Below, piece by piece: positions 30,101 to 37,488 of a stretch of DNA of 64,000 nucleotides (positions are counted from its first letter, which is position 1; each line of letters opens with the position of its first letter). The position numbers were made by a program, and so were the translations under genes. The notes under the pieces were generated by a model. That model saw only the letters and a program-made list of their open reading frames with translations, was not told where the DNA came from and did no database searches. The stretch spans positions 310,001-374,000 of the forward strand of contig NZ_VTTL01000003.1 of assembly GCF_008364685.1 (NCBI RefSeq), read 5' to 3'. This stretch comes from Xanthobacter oligotrophicus (GTDB lineage: Bacteria; Pseudomonadota; Alphaproteobacteria; Rhizobiales; Xanthobacteraceae).

Positions 30101-33100
30101 TCGCCGGCTCGGGCTTCGTCGCCCGTTCGGAGGCGCTGGGCAATTATCTCGAGAGCATCGGCATGAAGCCGGTGCCGGACACGGAGGCCGCGGCCTCCCT
30201 CGGCACGCTGCTGCGCGCCGAGGACGAGAACCTCGGCTTCGCCCGTGCGGACTGGGCGGCCATCTCCCGGGCCCTGGCGCGCACCGCCGGAACCGCCCGC
30301 GTGAAGCCGCTGCTCGCCCAGCGCACCGGCGGTCGCTCGCGCATCCAGGCTGAGCTGCTCGCCGCCCCGCGCGAGGCATGGGACGGCCTTTTGGCCGACC
30401 TCATCCGTGGCGAGGTGGCGAAGGTGCTGAAGGTGTCGCCCAACGACATCCCCTCCGACCGCCGCCTGTCGGAACTCGGCCTCGACTCCTTGTCCTCGTT
30501 CGAGCTGAAGAACCGCATCGAGGCCCATGTGGATGTGAACATCCCGGTGGCCAAGTTCCTCCAGACCCCAACCGTCACCGGCCTCTCCGGCGTGGTGGCC
30601 GCCACCTTCGAGGCGACACAGAAGGCCCGGGCCGCCACGGCCGCGGCGCTGGCCGACGGCGGCAGCGATGCCGGCGGCACGGGCGGCGGCGCGGTGTTCC
30701 GTCCGCTGGTGCGGCAGGAGGCGGTCATCGCCCTCTCCGGCCGGCCCATGACCTCCCCGGTCACCCGGGCGGCGCTGGAGGTCTCAGCCTCCCGCGCCGT
30801 CGATGCCGGGCTCGATTTCGAGACGCTGGCGCAGGCGCTCGCCGCCCTCGCCTTGGCCGAGGACGCCCTCAAGCTCACCGGCACGGCCGCAGGCGAGATC
30901 GTTGCGGGCGAGGCCCCCGACCTTGAGTGGATCACCGACGCCTCCGGCCTTGCCCCGGTCACCCAGCCGGGTCCGCTGTGGCGGTTCGGCATCTCCAAGG
31001 CGGCGGACGGCGCCCTCACGCTCCATGCGCGGGCCCACCGCGCGGCGGCGGATTCCCTGTCCCCCCATCTCGCGCTCGCCGCCCTCGTGGCGGCGGCAGA
31101 TACGACGCCCGCGCCGGGCACGCCGTTTGCCGCCTTCGCTGCGACCGAGCGGCCGGCGGATGGCTCCATGGCCCTGGCCGGGCACATGGCCTTCTGGAAG
31201 GAAATGCTGCGCACGCCGCCCAAAGCCCTGCCGAGCCTTGGCCGCACCCTGGCGTCGGCGCCCACGGGCTTCGGCCTCAATCGCGGCGCGGTGGGCCATT
31301 TCGACGCCACCCTGGCCGTCCCAGGCTTCGACGTGCTCGCCGCGCCGGACCAGGAAGCGCTCCTCGCCGCCGCGCTGGGCCGTGCGCTGGCTGCCGGCTT
31401 CGGCATCGAGCGGGCGCTGGTGGAATGCCATGACCCGGCCCGGCGGGCGGTCCCCGCCGCCCTGATCGGACCCGTGGGTTCAGGCGTGCCGCTGCTGCTG
31501 GACCGCCTGGACGCCCCCGCCGACTGGCTGATCCGGCGGGCGCGCCAGCGCCTTGCCGCCGCGCGCAGCCACCGGGCGCTGGACACGGCGGCCGTGGAAG
31601 CCCTTTTGGCGGACCGCCTCAACACCTCCGGCGCAGCGCTCCGGCAGGTGGGCTTATCCTTCATCGACGCCGACGGCGCGGCCCGGGCCAAGGCCCTCGG
31701 CATCGCCGAGCCCCTGGCGGCCCTCACCGATCCGTTCAACGAGCTTCGGCTCGACGCGGTGGCGGACGGCGCCGGCCTCAGGCTGCGGCTCGCCCTCGAC
31801 ACCGCCGCCTTCCCCGCCGAGGCCGGGCGCGCCCTCCTCGATGCCATCGCCACCGCCGTATCGGAACTGTCCGGCACCCCGGCGGCGGTCATCGAGGCCG
31901 CCTGGCACGCACCGCACATCACGGCGCGTCCCGTCGTCGTACCCGCCGCACCGCCGGTGGCGGCTCCCACCCCCCCGCCCGCGCCGGTGCAAAGCAACGG
32001 CGAGCGCGAGGTTCCGGTCTCCCTCAAGCAGGGCATGCTGCTGCGCGCCCTCATGAAGAGCGAGACCAACCACGCCTATCGGGTGTCCTGGACCATCGGC
32101 CGCGCCTTCCGCATCTCCCCGCGCGCCGACATCGATCGCATGCGCCGCGCGCTCATGCTGGTGGAGCAGCGCCAGGAGGCCCTGCGCACCCGCTTCGTGG
32201 TGGGGGACGACGGCGTTCCGCGCGCCTTCATCGTCCCGCCCGGCGAGCCGTCCATGGCGGTGGAGGACATGCCCGGCGCGGATGCCGCCGAGGTGGATGC
32301 GCGCATCGCCGCCCTGCTGGAGGACGAGTTCGACCCGTTCACCAACCCGCCCTATCGCATCACCGTGCTGCGCGGCGCGGCCGATGGCGATGTGGTCATG
32401 GCGCACGGCTACCATACGGTGTTCGACGGCTGGTCACTGGGCGTGTTCGTGGAAGAGCTGTTCCAGGCCTTCCTGGGCATTCCCCTGCCGCCCGCCGAAA
32501 TGGGCGTCGAGGAGTATGTGCGCGAGTTCGAACGGGCGCTGGACCCGGCCTTCATGGCCGAGCGCGATGCCTATCTGCGCACTCTCTACGGGGACAACCC
32601 GCCCCAGCTGCCGAACTTCGGCCGCAAGGCGAAGGGCCTGGCCCCCAACCTCGACCTGACCAACGGCGGACCGGGGGCGGAGATGTTCGCCTTCCTCAGC
32701 CCCGCCGGCCAGGACCGGGTGCAGACCCGGGCCCGCGCCGCCGGCGTCACCGAGACTGCCCTCTTGATCGCCGCCTACACCCAGACCCTCGCCGCCCAGG
32801 GCGGTGTGGACGACGTGATCGCCGGCGTGGCGGCGGCCATGCGCACCGACCGGCGGCTCACCAGCCTCATCAGCTGGGTGGCCGGCACCACCCTGCTGCG
32901 GGCGCCGACGCGCGCCATGCCGAAGCTGGAGACGCTGGCGGCCCATCTGTCCGAACAGCTCAACCAGTCCCTGCCCTACGTGCCGTTCGAATACGCCTGC
33001 GCGGACGGGCCGGTGCATGACGAGCTGGTGGCCAAGGGCTCCTACTTCTCGCTCTACTACACCGGCATGCAGACGCCGGACCGCTTCGCCCGGGGGGCTA

Positions 33101-33384
33101 CCACCTCCGCGCTGCAGCGGCAGGGCAAGGCGGAGGAGCTGGATCTCGGCCTCATCAAGGTGGCGCCGCTCTCGGCGAAGCTGTCGCGCTATGCCATCAA
33201 CGAGATCGACCTGCGGTCCTTCCAGAGCGCGGACGGCCTCGCCTACCGCATCGGCTTCGACCTGACCGCCTTGACGCGGTCCGAGGGCCGGGGCTTCCTT
33301 GAGGAGGTGATAGACCGCATGGGCGTCGGCCCCGATGGGGTGGCCTCCATCGTGGATACCGACGCGGAGGAGGAGACCGCGTGA
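24142..33384 (+). CDS. Fully reducing type I polyketide synthase with C-terminal tandem condensation domains
   Basis: 3080 residues. Domain order: KS 20-450 (Cys195 in DTACSS, His330, His369); AT 570-870 (Ser661 in GHSFGEV); DH 928-1205 (His959 in HxxxGxxxxP, Asp1122); structural pseudo-KR 1215-1465; ER 1467-1790 (LATGGVGLAA near 1612); KR 1805-2030 (Tyr1958); ACP 2080-2155 (Ser2116 in LGLDSLS); degenerate condensation-like domain 2190-2590 (HRAAADS, Arg where the catalytic His should be); full condensation domain 2624-3060 (YHTVFDGWS, His2758, Asp2762). All reductive domains look active, so a saturated chain is expected, made iteratively or in one cycle. There is no thioesterase; the last domain probably releases the chain onto an amine or alcohol. 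No phosphopantetheinyl transferase is nearby. Exporter genes follow. Confidence 0.95.
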   Translation: MDSLDLLDGQARVVGNGLGQEPEAVAVIGIGCRFPGGITSAEGYWSFLLGKRCGIREIPADRWNLRNYYDPDPESAGRSYSKWGGFLSGDVFNFDPAFFDMAPREVMSMDPQQRLLLQVAYESIEDSGVPLRTLQRQRAGVFVGISTSDFSYSQRYRRVATDIFAGTGSAYSIAANRISHRLDLKGPSIALDTACSSALVAVDEAMRHLTMGTCDVALAGGVNMMLDPGPFVAFASANMLSATGRIYTFDARADGFVRGEGCGIVVLKPLARAVADGDRIYSVIRGSAVNQDGRTPTLTAPSDVAQTAMLESLVALANLDPEDVGYVEAHGTGTPVGDPIEASAIGRVFGAGRVDRPLLVGSFKPNLGHLESASGVAGLIKIVLSTHHGIVPPNLNFETPNPTIPFDALGLSVPVEPTPYSSEHDVRLAVVNSFGFGGTNASVVVESFHGGKRPRADMRADLRARPVPAEGPVFIPVSANGKAGLSLWAEELADAVDEGGALGAVPYETLASALKTSRDHLTERAAILADPQAQDLPLKLRTLALGADAPANEAIAPYIITGRAKPRRLAFTFSGQGGQWWAMARKLLTEDKTYRAFVETFDEVLKPHTGWSVIEEITRDEATTRINDADVTQAAIFSNQVGLYRMWRERGLTPELLVGHSFGEVAATHIAGCIDLDTCARIIYHRGLIPHGSTRRGAMATLGVTYDQIAPLLPDDGSVVVAAFNGPTAQTISGMEAPVVALLEEVKRLYPDVTARRLTMDFGWHSPHLDDCEAKFREGLGEISWKPPSFPIVSTVTGMLETCFGSEYWWQNLRQAVSYKKAIDFCLDLGIDAFLELGPHRTVTPLIHGIAQERNASVVAVSSLERQGDDRLVMARSMASLYVNGVSFDWSESDAGAEEHLPLPRRPWVNERLVQLPLEARQFLFDGDRHPLLGWREIGPDPAWTNEITLKSAKYLADHRPGGDCLFPTVGYVEMMAGALRALFGEAPVELRDFRIYEALSIGGDDVVLLRTTYDHTTSRLRISSMKRDTDEDWRLRVEAYGWQHAFAVPPASFDPAILATRPAIEREDFYRLTARHGLDYGPTFQAVEALWLAGPRHAVARISSADAAKRDGFIAFPGLFDSVLQAGLVVEDVDLGLWIPGEPLPDEESVAGKYKLMLPVGIRKVMVAGPLPPEVICEFFTDPADDTGIYRVYALDGTPLLSVENLKVKTLGALKANANDGGTVVIEETFETVVPKADTPVRLGRWLVLSGDPATTEPLASALVASGAVVETLAPDIFTAMKAEDATRLIEQRLAAPEGLTGIVYAATAGVELGPEAELSTERLVAAVEAASFGLVTVGQVLDRLRTAPSRPALVVVGRASRLIPGDGPMATEGLADSALLGLSRTLANECPEFAIRHVDADAAAFSEGMALAQAVLEESDEAEIILRGTERTVPRLRQGPLNGLAPRRRTIAKGSDPANFTVTMTNPGLIDNVVVRECPNPTPKAGEVVVEVAAVGLNFRDIMAATGILPDEAEGEGAWWRNLGLEFAGTVRSTGEGIAGFKPGDRVMGMGKGFLRRFAAADARFLMHVPDDVALEDAATLPAAFMTAHYSLVDIGRLEPDEKVLVHLATGGVGLAAIQVARDIGAEILASAGSDTKRNFLRDLGITHVMNSRSLEFSEGVRAATGGRGVDVVLNALSGAGIDKGLECLAPFGRFVEIGKRDLAQDKPIGLKSLYYNNSYSVIDLSTIADERPARLSSLLRAVEAKVAQGLYRPLVATRFPVSRAAEAMRLFSKAQHLGKVVLTFDEPAIEVEVDLNQPMRFSGEASYLVTGGLRGFGVAVADFLSRQGAGRLLLCGRNGTPDADSEPVLAAIAARGTEVVPIALDVTDADAVDALIAAHAKSDKPLKGIVHGAAVIQDGFVSQLDEGQISRVIRPKAGGAWSLHRAVTRHGADLDFFVSFSSLAQVIGSPGQANYTAANSVLNGMGSFRKSRGLAGSAAAWGSIAGSGFVARSEALGNYLESIGMKPVPDTEAAASLGTLLRAEDENLGFARADWAAISRALARTAGTARVKPLLAQRTGGRSRIQAELLAAPREAWDGLLADLIRGEVAKVLKVSPNDIPSDRRLSELGLDSLSSFELKNRIEAHVDVNIPVAKFLQTPTVTGLSGVVAATFEATQKARAATAAALADGGSDAGGTGGGAVFRPLVRQEAVIALSGRPMTSPVTRAALEVSASRAVDAGLDFETLAQALAALALAEDALKLTGTAAGEIVAGEAPDLEWITDASGLAPVTQPGPLWRFGISKAADGALTLHARAHRAAADSLSPHLALAALVAAADTTPAPGTPFAAFAATERPADGSMALAGHMAFWKEMLRTPPKALPSLGRTLASAPTGFGLNRGAVGHFDATLAVPGFDVLAAPDQEALLAAALGRALAAGFGIERALVECHDPARRAVPAALIGPVGSGVPLLLDRLDAPADWLIRRARQRLAAARSHRALDTAAVEALLADRLNTSGAALRQVGLSFIDADGAARAKALGIAEPLAALTDPFNELRLDAVADGAGLRLRLALDTAAFPAEAGRALLDAIATAVSELSGTPAAVIEAAWHAPHITARPVVVPAAPPVAAPTPPPAPVQSNGEREVPVSLKQGMLLRALMKSETNHAYRVSWTIGRAFRISPRADIDRMRRALMLVEQRQEALRTRFVVGDDGVPRAFIVPPGEPSMAVEDMPGADAAEVDARIAALLEDEFDPFTNPPYRITVLRGAADGDVVMAHGYHTVFDGWSLGVFVEELFQAFLGIPLPPAEMGVEEYVREFERALDPAFMAERDAYLRTLYGDNPPQLPNFGRKAKGLAPNLDLTNGGPGAEMFAFLSPAGQDRVQTRARAAGVTETALLIAAYTQTLAAQGGVDDVIAGVAAAMRTDRRLTSLISWVAGTTLLRAPTRAMPKLETLAAHLSEQLNQSLPYVPFEYACADGPVHDELVAKGSYFSLYYTGMQTPDRFARGATTSALQRQGKAEELDLGLIKVAPLSAKLSRYAINEIDLRSFQSADGLAYRIGFDLTALTRSEGRGFLEEVIDRMGVGPDGVASIVDTDAEEETA

Positions 33385-33443
33385 GCAAGGCAGCCATCGC
33401 CCGCAGGGGCGGACGCCTTCCGCCTGCGGAGGGGATGCGGTGA
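33381..33443 (+). CDS. Candidate 20-codon coupling ORF between synthase and exporter
   Basis: A GTG at 33381 overlaps the synthase stop (GTGA) and has a strong GGAGGAGGAG 5 nt upstream. It opens a 20-codon frame whose TGA at 33441-33443 overlaps the GTG start of the membrane-fusion gene in the same way. The predicted peptide is short and basic (SKAAIARRGGR..). It may only pass ribosomes from the synthase to the exporter rather than make a functional peptide. Confidence 0.35.
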   Translation: MSKAAIARRGGRLPPAEGMR

Positions 33444-34630
33444 AGCCGCAGCCCCTTCCCCCCGCCCTGGTCGAGGCGGACTATTCCGCCGGCTGGCGCC
33501 GCCTCACCATCGCGCTTGCCCTCGCCGTGGTGGCGGGGGTCCTCATCGGCTACTGGTACGTGGTGCCGCGCACCGCCGCCTGGCACCAGGTGCAGCCCCG
33601 CCCCATGAGCCTGGAGATCAACGGGCCGGGCCTGCTCGACGCCATCAACCGCGTGGTGGTGACGAGCCGCATCCAGGGCTTCCTGAAGTCCATCGAGGTG
33701 GACCGCAACGACGCCGTCACCCGCGGCCAGGTGCTGGCGCGGCTGGAATCCGTCGACCTCCAGAACCAGCTCGCCGCCGCCCAGGCGCAGGCGAGCGCCG
33801 CCGCCCTCGGCATCACCGGGAGCGAAAGCGAACGCGCCCGCGCCAAGGCCGGGTTCGACCGGGCCAAGATCGAGTTCGAGCGGCGCACCACCCTTGCCCG
33901 CACCAATGTCATCTCGCCCGCCGAGCTGACCACCGCCGAATCCAATTTCCTGCAGGCCCAGGCGGACATGGCCCGCGCCGACGCCGCCATCGAGCGCTCG
34001 AAGGCGGAACTGCTCGCCCAGCAGGCCAACGTGAAGGTGCTGGAAGCCCGCCTTGCCGATGCCACCATCACCGCCCCCTTCGACGGCGTGGTCATCTCCC
34101 GCGAGCGCAATCCCGGCGACCTGCTGTTGCCCGGCGCCAACCTGATGCAGGTGGTGGAGCTGTCCACCATCATCATCTCCGCGCGCTTCGACGAATCCGC
34201 CCGCTCCGCCATCAGGCCGGGCCAGCCGGCCCGCATCCGCTTCGCCTCCGACCCCACGCGGGTGTGGACCGGGCAGGTGCTGCGCCTGTCCCGGCAGGTG
34301 GACCAGGAGACCCGCGAGTTCACCATCGACATCACCCTCGATGCCCTGCCCGAGAGCTGGGCCATCGGGCAGCGCGCCAATGTGGCGGTGGAGGCGCAAT
34401 CCCCGGCGGTCGCCATCGGCGTGCCGGAGACCTTCGTGACCCGCCGCGACGGGCGCGCCGGCGTCTGGCTAGCGCGGTCGGGGCGGGCCACCTGGACCCC
34501 GGTGGCGCTCGGCTACACCAGCGGCACCAACATCGAGGTTTCGCGCGGCCTCAAGGCCGGCGACGTGGTGCTGTCGCCGGTCGGCCGCTACTCTTTCGAG
34601 CCGGTCGACCTCGGGGAAGAGGTGCCCTGA
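33440..34630 (+). CDS. HlyD/DevB-type membrane-fusion protein of an ABC exporter
   Basis: 396 residues from a GTG start with GCGGAGGGG upstream. One N-terminal transmembrane helix (about 22-42) precedes the periplasmic adaptor: lipoyl half INGPGLLDAINRVVVTSRIQ, an alpha-helical coiled-coil hairpin (about 95-195, Ala/Gln/Glu-rich), the second lipoyl half ATITAPFDGVVISRERNPGD, and a beta-barrel domain. This is the RND/ABC adaptor fold (HlyD, MacA, DevB). It would link the permease encoded next to an outer-membrane channel, and no TolC gene is in the window. Its position after the polyketide synthase suggests it exports that product. Confidence 0.9.
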   Translation: MKPQPLPPALVEADYSAGWRRLTIALALAVVAGVLIGYWYVVPRTAAWHQVQPRPMSLEINGPGLLDAINRVVVTSRIQGFLKSIEVDRNDAVTRGQVLARLESVDLQNQLAAAQAQASAAALGITGSESERARAKAGFDRAKIEFERRTTLARTNVISPAELTTAESNFLQAQADMARADAAIERSKAELLAQQANVKVLEARLADATITAPFDGVVISRERNPGDLLLPGANLMQVVELSTIIISARFDESARSAIRPGQPARIRFASDPTRVWTGQVLRLSRQVDQETREFTIDITLDALPESWAIGQRANVAVEAQSPAVAIGVPETFVTRRDGRAGVWLARSGRATWTPVALGYTSGTNIEVSRGLKAGDVVLSPVGRYSFEPVDLGEEVP

Positions 34631-34651
34631 CGCGGGCGGAGGCACAGGCCC

Positions 34652-35797
34652 ATGAACATCGCCCTCAAGGACATGCGGTTTTCGATGCTGCGCTTCGCCC
34701 TCACGGCGGTGGGCATCGGCCTCCTGCTGGGGGCGACCATGGGCATGATCGGGCTCTATCGCGGCATCGTCCATGAGGCGCTGCTCATCATCAACGACGT
34801 GGGCGCCGACCTGTGGGTGGTGGAGGGCGGCCGCTCCGGCCCGTTCGCCGAGACTTCCGCCGTGCCCTCCAGCCTCGACCGCCGGGTGGAAGGCGTGCCG
34901 GGGGTGGCCGCCACCCGCCGCTTCATCCAGTACAACCAGCAATATGACATCAACGGCAAGAGCGTGCGCCTTGCCGTCACCGGCATCGACTACCCCAAGG
35001 ATTCCGGCAGCTGGATCCCGCTCATCGACGGCCGGCTGTTCCGCTCCACCCGCTACGAGGCCATTGCCGACCAGACCACTGGCCTCCTGGTCGGCGACGT
35101 GATCCGCCTCGGCCATGACGACTACACCGTGGTGGGCCTCACCAAGGGCCAGGTGGACATGGGCGGCGACGGCATGTTCTTCGTCACCATTGCGGATTCG
35201 CAGGCCATCAACCGGGTGCTGCCCTCCGAGGCCATCCTGCTCAATCGCGTGGCCAAGGGGCGCTCGCGCATGGGCCTCGGCGACGGCGGCGCGCTGGCGG
35301 CGGTGATGGTGGAATTGAAGCCCAATGCGGACCCGCTGCTGGTGAAGGCCCAGATCAAGAACTGGGGCGACGTGGAGGTGCTGACCAAGGAGGAAGAGCG
35401 GTCCATGCTGCTCGACGGGCGGCTGTGGCGGCTTCGGGTGCAGATCCTCGCCTTCACCGCCATGACGCTTCTGGTGGCGGGCTCCATCATCGCGCTCACG
35501 ATCTACATGCTGACGCTGGAGAAGATCAACCAGATCGCCCTCCTGAAGCTCATCGGCGCGCGCGACCGGGTCATCATCGGCCTCATCGTGCAGCAGGCCA
35601 TGTGGATCGCGGCGCTGGGCTTCTCGGTGGCGCTGGCGATCTCCTTCACGCTCTATCCCAACTTCCCGCGCACCGTGCTGCTCCTGCCCGACGACCTCGC
35701 GGCCATCGGCGGATCGCTGCTGGTCATCAGCCTCGGCGCGAGCTGGTTCGCGATCCGGCGGGCCATGAAGGTCCGGGCGCAGGAGGTGCTGGCGTGA
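34652..35797 (+). CDS. FtsX/DevC-type ABC exporter permease
   Basis: 381 residues. A first transmembrane helix at about 15-38 is followed by a large periplasmic domain (about 40-255) and three C-terminal helices (about 262-290, 312-335, 345-368), the FtsX/MacB_PCD topology seen in LolCE, MacB and DevC. It has no nucleotide-binding domain of its own and relies on the ATPase encoded next, whose GTG overlaps this stop by 4 bp. LKLIGARDRVIIGLI in the last part is a typical FtsX-family coupling segment. The substrate is inferred to be the neighbouring synthase's product. Confidence 0.9.
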   Translation: MNIALKDMRFSMLRFALTAVGIGLLLGATMGMIGLYRGIVHEALLIINDVGADLWVVEGGRSGPFAETSAVPSSLDRRVEGVPGVAATRRFIQYNQQYDINGKSVRLAVTGIDYPKDSGSWIPLIDGRLFRSTRYEAIADQTTGLLVGDVIRLGHDDYTVVGLTKGQVDMGGDGMFFVTIADSQAINRVLPSEAILLNRVAKGRSRMGLGDGGALAAVMVELKPNADPLLVKAQIKNWGDVEVLTKEEERSMLLDGRLWRLRVQILAFTAMTLLVAGSIIALTIYMLTLEKINQIALLKLIGARDRVIIGLIVQQAMWIAALGFSVALAISFTLYPNFPRTVLLLPDDLAAIGGSLLVISLGASWFAIRRAMKVRAQEVLA

Positions 35798-36534
35798 CCG
35801 CTCAATTCTGGCCCAGCCATGTGGTGATGGAGGTGCGCAACGCCTCGAAGACGTACCTCTCCGGCGCCAATGAGGTGCATGCCCTCACCGACATGACGCT
35901 GGCGCTGAAATCCGGCGAACTGACCGGCATCGTCGGCCCGTCCGGCTCGGGCAAGACCACCTTCCTGATGATCGCCGGGCTGCTGGAGCCGCCCACCAGC
36001 GGCACCGTCCATTTCCGCGACCAGCCCATCGCCAACGCCTCGACCCGCCTCAACAATTTGCGCGACTTCCGCCGCACCCACGTGGGCTTCATCTTCCAGA
36101 AGGCGAACCTGATCCCCTTCCTCACCGCGGTGGAGAATGTGCAGATCGCCCTCGAGATCAACGACGTGCGGCCCAAGCAGGCGAAGGCGCGGGCGCGGGA
36201 GCTGCTGGCCCAGTTCGGCCTCGACCACCGCGAGGATAATTATCCCTCCCAATTGTCCGGCGGCGAGCAGCAGCGCGTCTCCATCGCGAGGGCGCTGGCC
36301 AACGACCCGGTGATGCTGCTGGCGGACGAGCCCACCGCCGCGCTGGACGGCTCGCGCGGGCGGCAGGTGATGGAGGTGTTCCGCACGCTCGCCGACGTGC
36401 ACCGGGTGGCGGTGTGCGTGGTCACCCACGACCCGCGCTGGTCCGACATCTTCGACCGCATCGTGGAGATGAGCGACGGCCGCGTGATGGAAGTCCGCCC
36501 CGGCGGCGCCATGAAGGCCCGATTGCAGGTGTGA
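35794..36534 (+). CDS. ABC exporter ATPase (DevA/LolD/MacB type)
   Basis: 246 residues, a single ABC domain. Walker A is GPSGSGKTT, the Q-loop lies in GFIFQKANLIPFL, the signature is LSGGEQQR, Walker B is LLADEPTAALD and the H-loop is VVTHD. The LIPFLTAVENV segment is typical of the LolD/MacB/DevA group. It powers the permease encoded just upstream; the GTG start at 35794 overlaps that gene's TGA, with AGGAGG about 6 nt ahead. This is the last gene of the exporter set, and the operon seems to end here. Confidence 0.93.
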   Translation: MTAQFWPSHVVMEVRNASKTYLSGANEVHALTDMTLALKSGELTGIVGPSGSGKTTFLMIAGLLEPPTSGTVHFRDQPIANASTRLNNLRDFRRTHVGFIFQKANLIPFLTAVENVQIALEINDVRPKQAKARARELLAQFGLDHREDNYPSQLSGGEQQRVSIARALANDPVMLLADEPTAALDGSRGRQVMEVFRTLADVHRVAVCVVTHDPRWSDIFDRIVEMSDGRVMEVRPGGAMKARLQV

Positions 36535-36622
36535 GGATGCGCAGTTGCGGTGAGTTCGGCGCACACCCATGATGGCGGGAGAGAATCACTGCAGGTCAGT
36601 CGGTTCCGCATAGGGGGAATGC

Positions 36623-37189
36623 GTGCCGGGTTCAACAAAGGCTTGGGTGGTGGATTGCGAAACCACCGGGTTGGCGGGATACGACCGTATTGTGTCCTTC
36701 GCAGCCGTCGAGATGCTTGGACCTGAACCGACCGGGCGGGTTTCATATCTCCTCTTCAACCCCGGCAGACCCTGTCATCCGCGCGCGGCGGCGGTCCATG
36801 GGTGGCGTGACGACGTTCTTCGCAAGCAGGAAGAATTCACCGCCCACGCCCCATTCATCCACGAGATACTGTCGAAGGCGGATGTCGTATGTGGGCATAA
36901 CTTGGGATTCGATCTCGGCTTCCTCCACCGCGAACTCGCAAAAGTGGGACTATCGGAGATCAGAACGAACCCCTACTGCACCATGCAGGCTTACAGGAAC
37001 AAGTTTCCCGGCCGCAAAGCCACACTCGACCTGTGCCTGCAAGACATTGGCGGCAGCCGAGCCGGAGAGACGCACGGCGCCCTCGAAGATGCATTCCTCG
37101 CCGCATCCCTTTATGCTTGGCTGCGCTTTGGCGTAATCGACACCTTCGGCCTCAACGCGTGGCCTGATCCATTCAACCTTCGCTCCTAA
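36623..37189 (+). CDS. DEDDh 3'-5' exonuclease domain protein (DnaQ-like)
   Basis: 188 residues, one exonuclease domain. Motif I is VVDCETTG (Asp and Glu), motif II HNLGFDLGFL (Asp) and motif III HGALEDAFLA (the HxxxxD pair), so all four metal-binding residues and the catalytic His are present. It resembles the proofreading epsilon subunit but is much shorter in context and may act in repair or as a stand-alone exonuclease. Codon usage and GC (roughly 55-58%) are clearly below the surrounding genes, and a MITE-like repeat follows, suggesting recent transfer. The GTG at 36623 has AGGGGGAA 4 nt upstream. Confidence 0.85.
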   Translation: MPGSTKAWVVDCETTGLAGYDRIVSFAAVEMLGPEPTGRVSYLLFNPGRPCHPRAAAVHGWRDDVLRKQEEFTAHAPFIHEILSKADVVCGHNLGFDLGFLHRELAKVGLSEIRTNPYCTMQAYRNKFPGRKATLDLCLQDIGGSRAGETHGALEDAFLAASLYAWLRFGVIDTFGLNAWPDPFNLRS

Positions 37190-37211
37190 CGCATCCATCT
37201 GCGCGCCCTCC

Positions 37212-37488
37212 TCAGAGCCCGTTTGAAAATTCGCTAAGATGGGCGCTTGCAGCCCTCTCAAACGCATTACCACCGTCATGGCCGGGCTTGTCCCGGAAGT
37301 CGGCTGTTGCCGACTTCCGCCTCTGAGAGCGGAACCCGCAAACATGCGGGTTCCGGCCATCCACGCGGGAAGGCTGGGAACGATTTTCGGATGCTGGCTC
37401 AAGCGGCTCGGCGTGGATGCCCGGGACAAGCCCGGGCATGACAGAAGTGATTGCTGTTATGCCGTTTTTGAATTTCCAAACGGGCCCT
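37212..37488. repeat. Repeat family A, full copy 2 with nested insertion
   Basis: Terminal inverted repeats AGAGCCCGTTTGAAAATTC (37212-37230) and the complement of AGGGCCCGTTTGGAAATTC (37470-37488) match at 17 of 19 positions. Compared with copy 1 it has an extra 60 bp at 37297-37356 consisting of two hairpins (GAAGTCGGC/GCCGACTTC and GGAACCCGCA/TGCGGGTTCC). The right end overlaps the stop codon of the adjacent MarR-type gene by one base. Confidence 0.85.
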
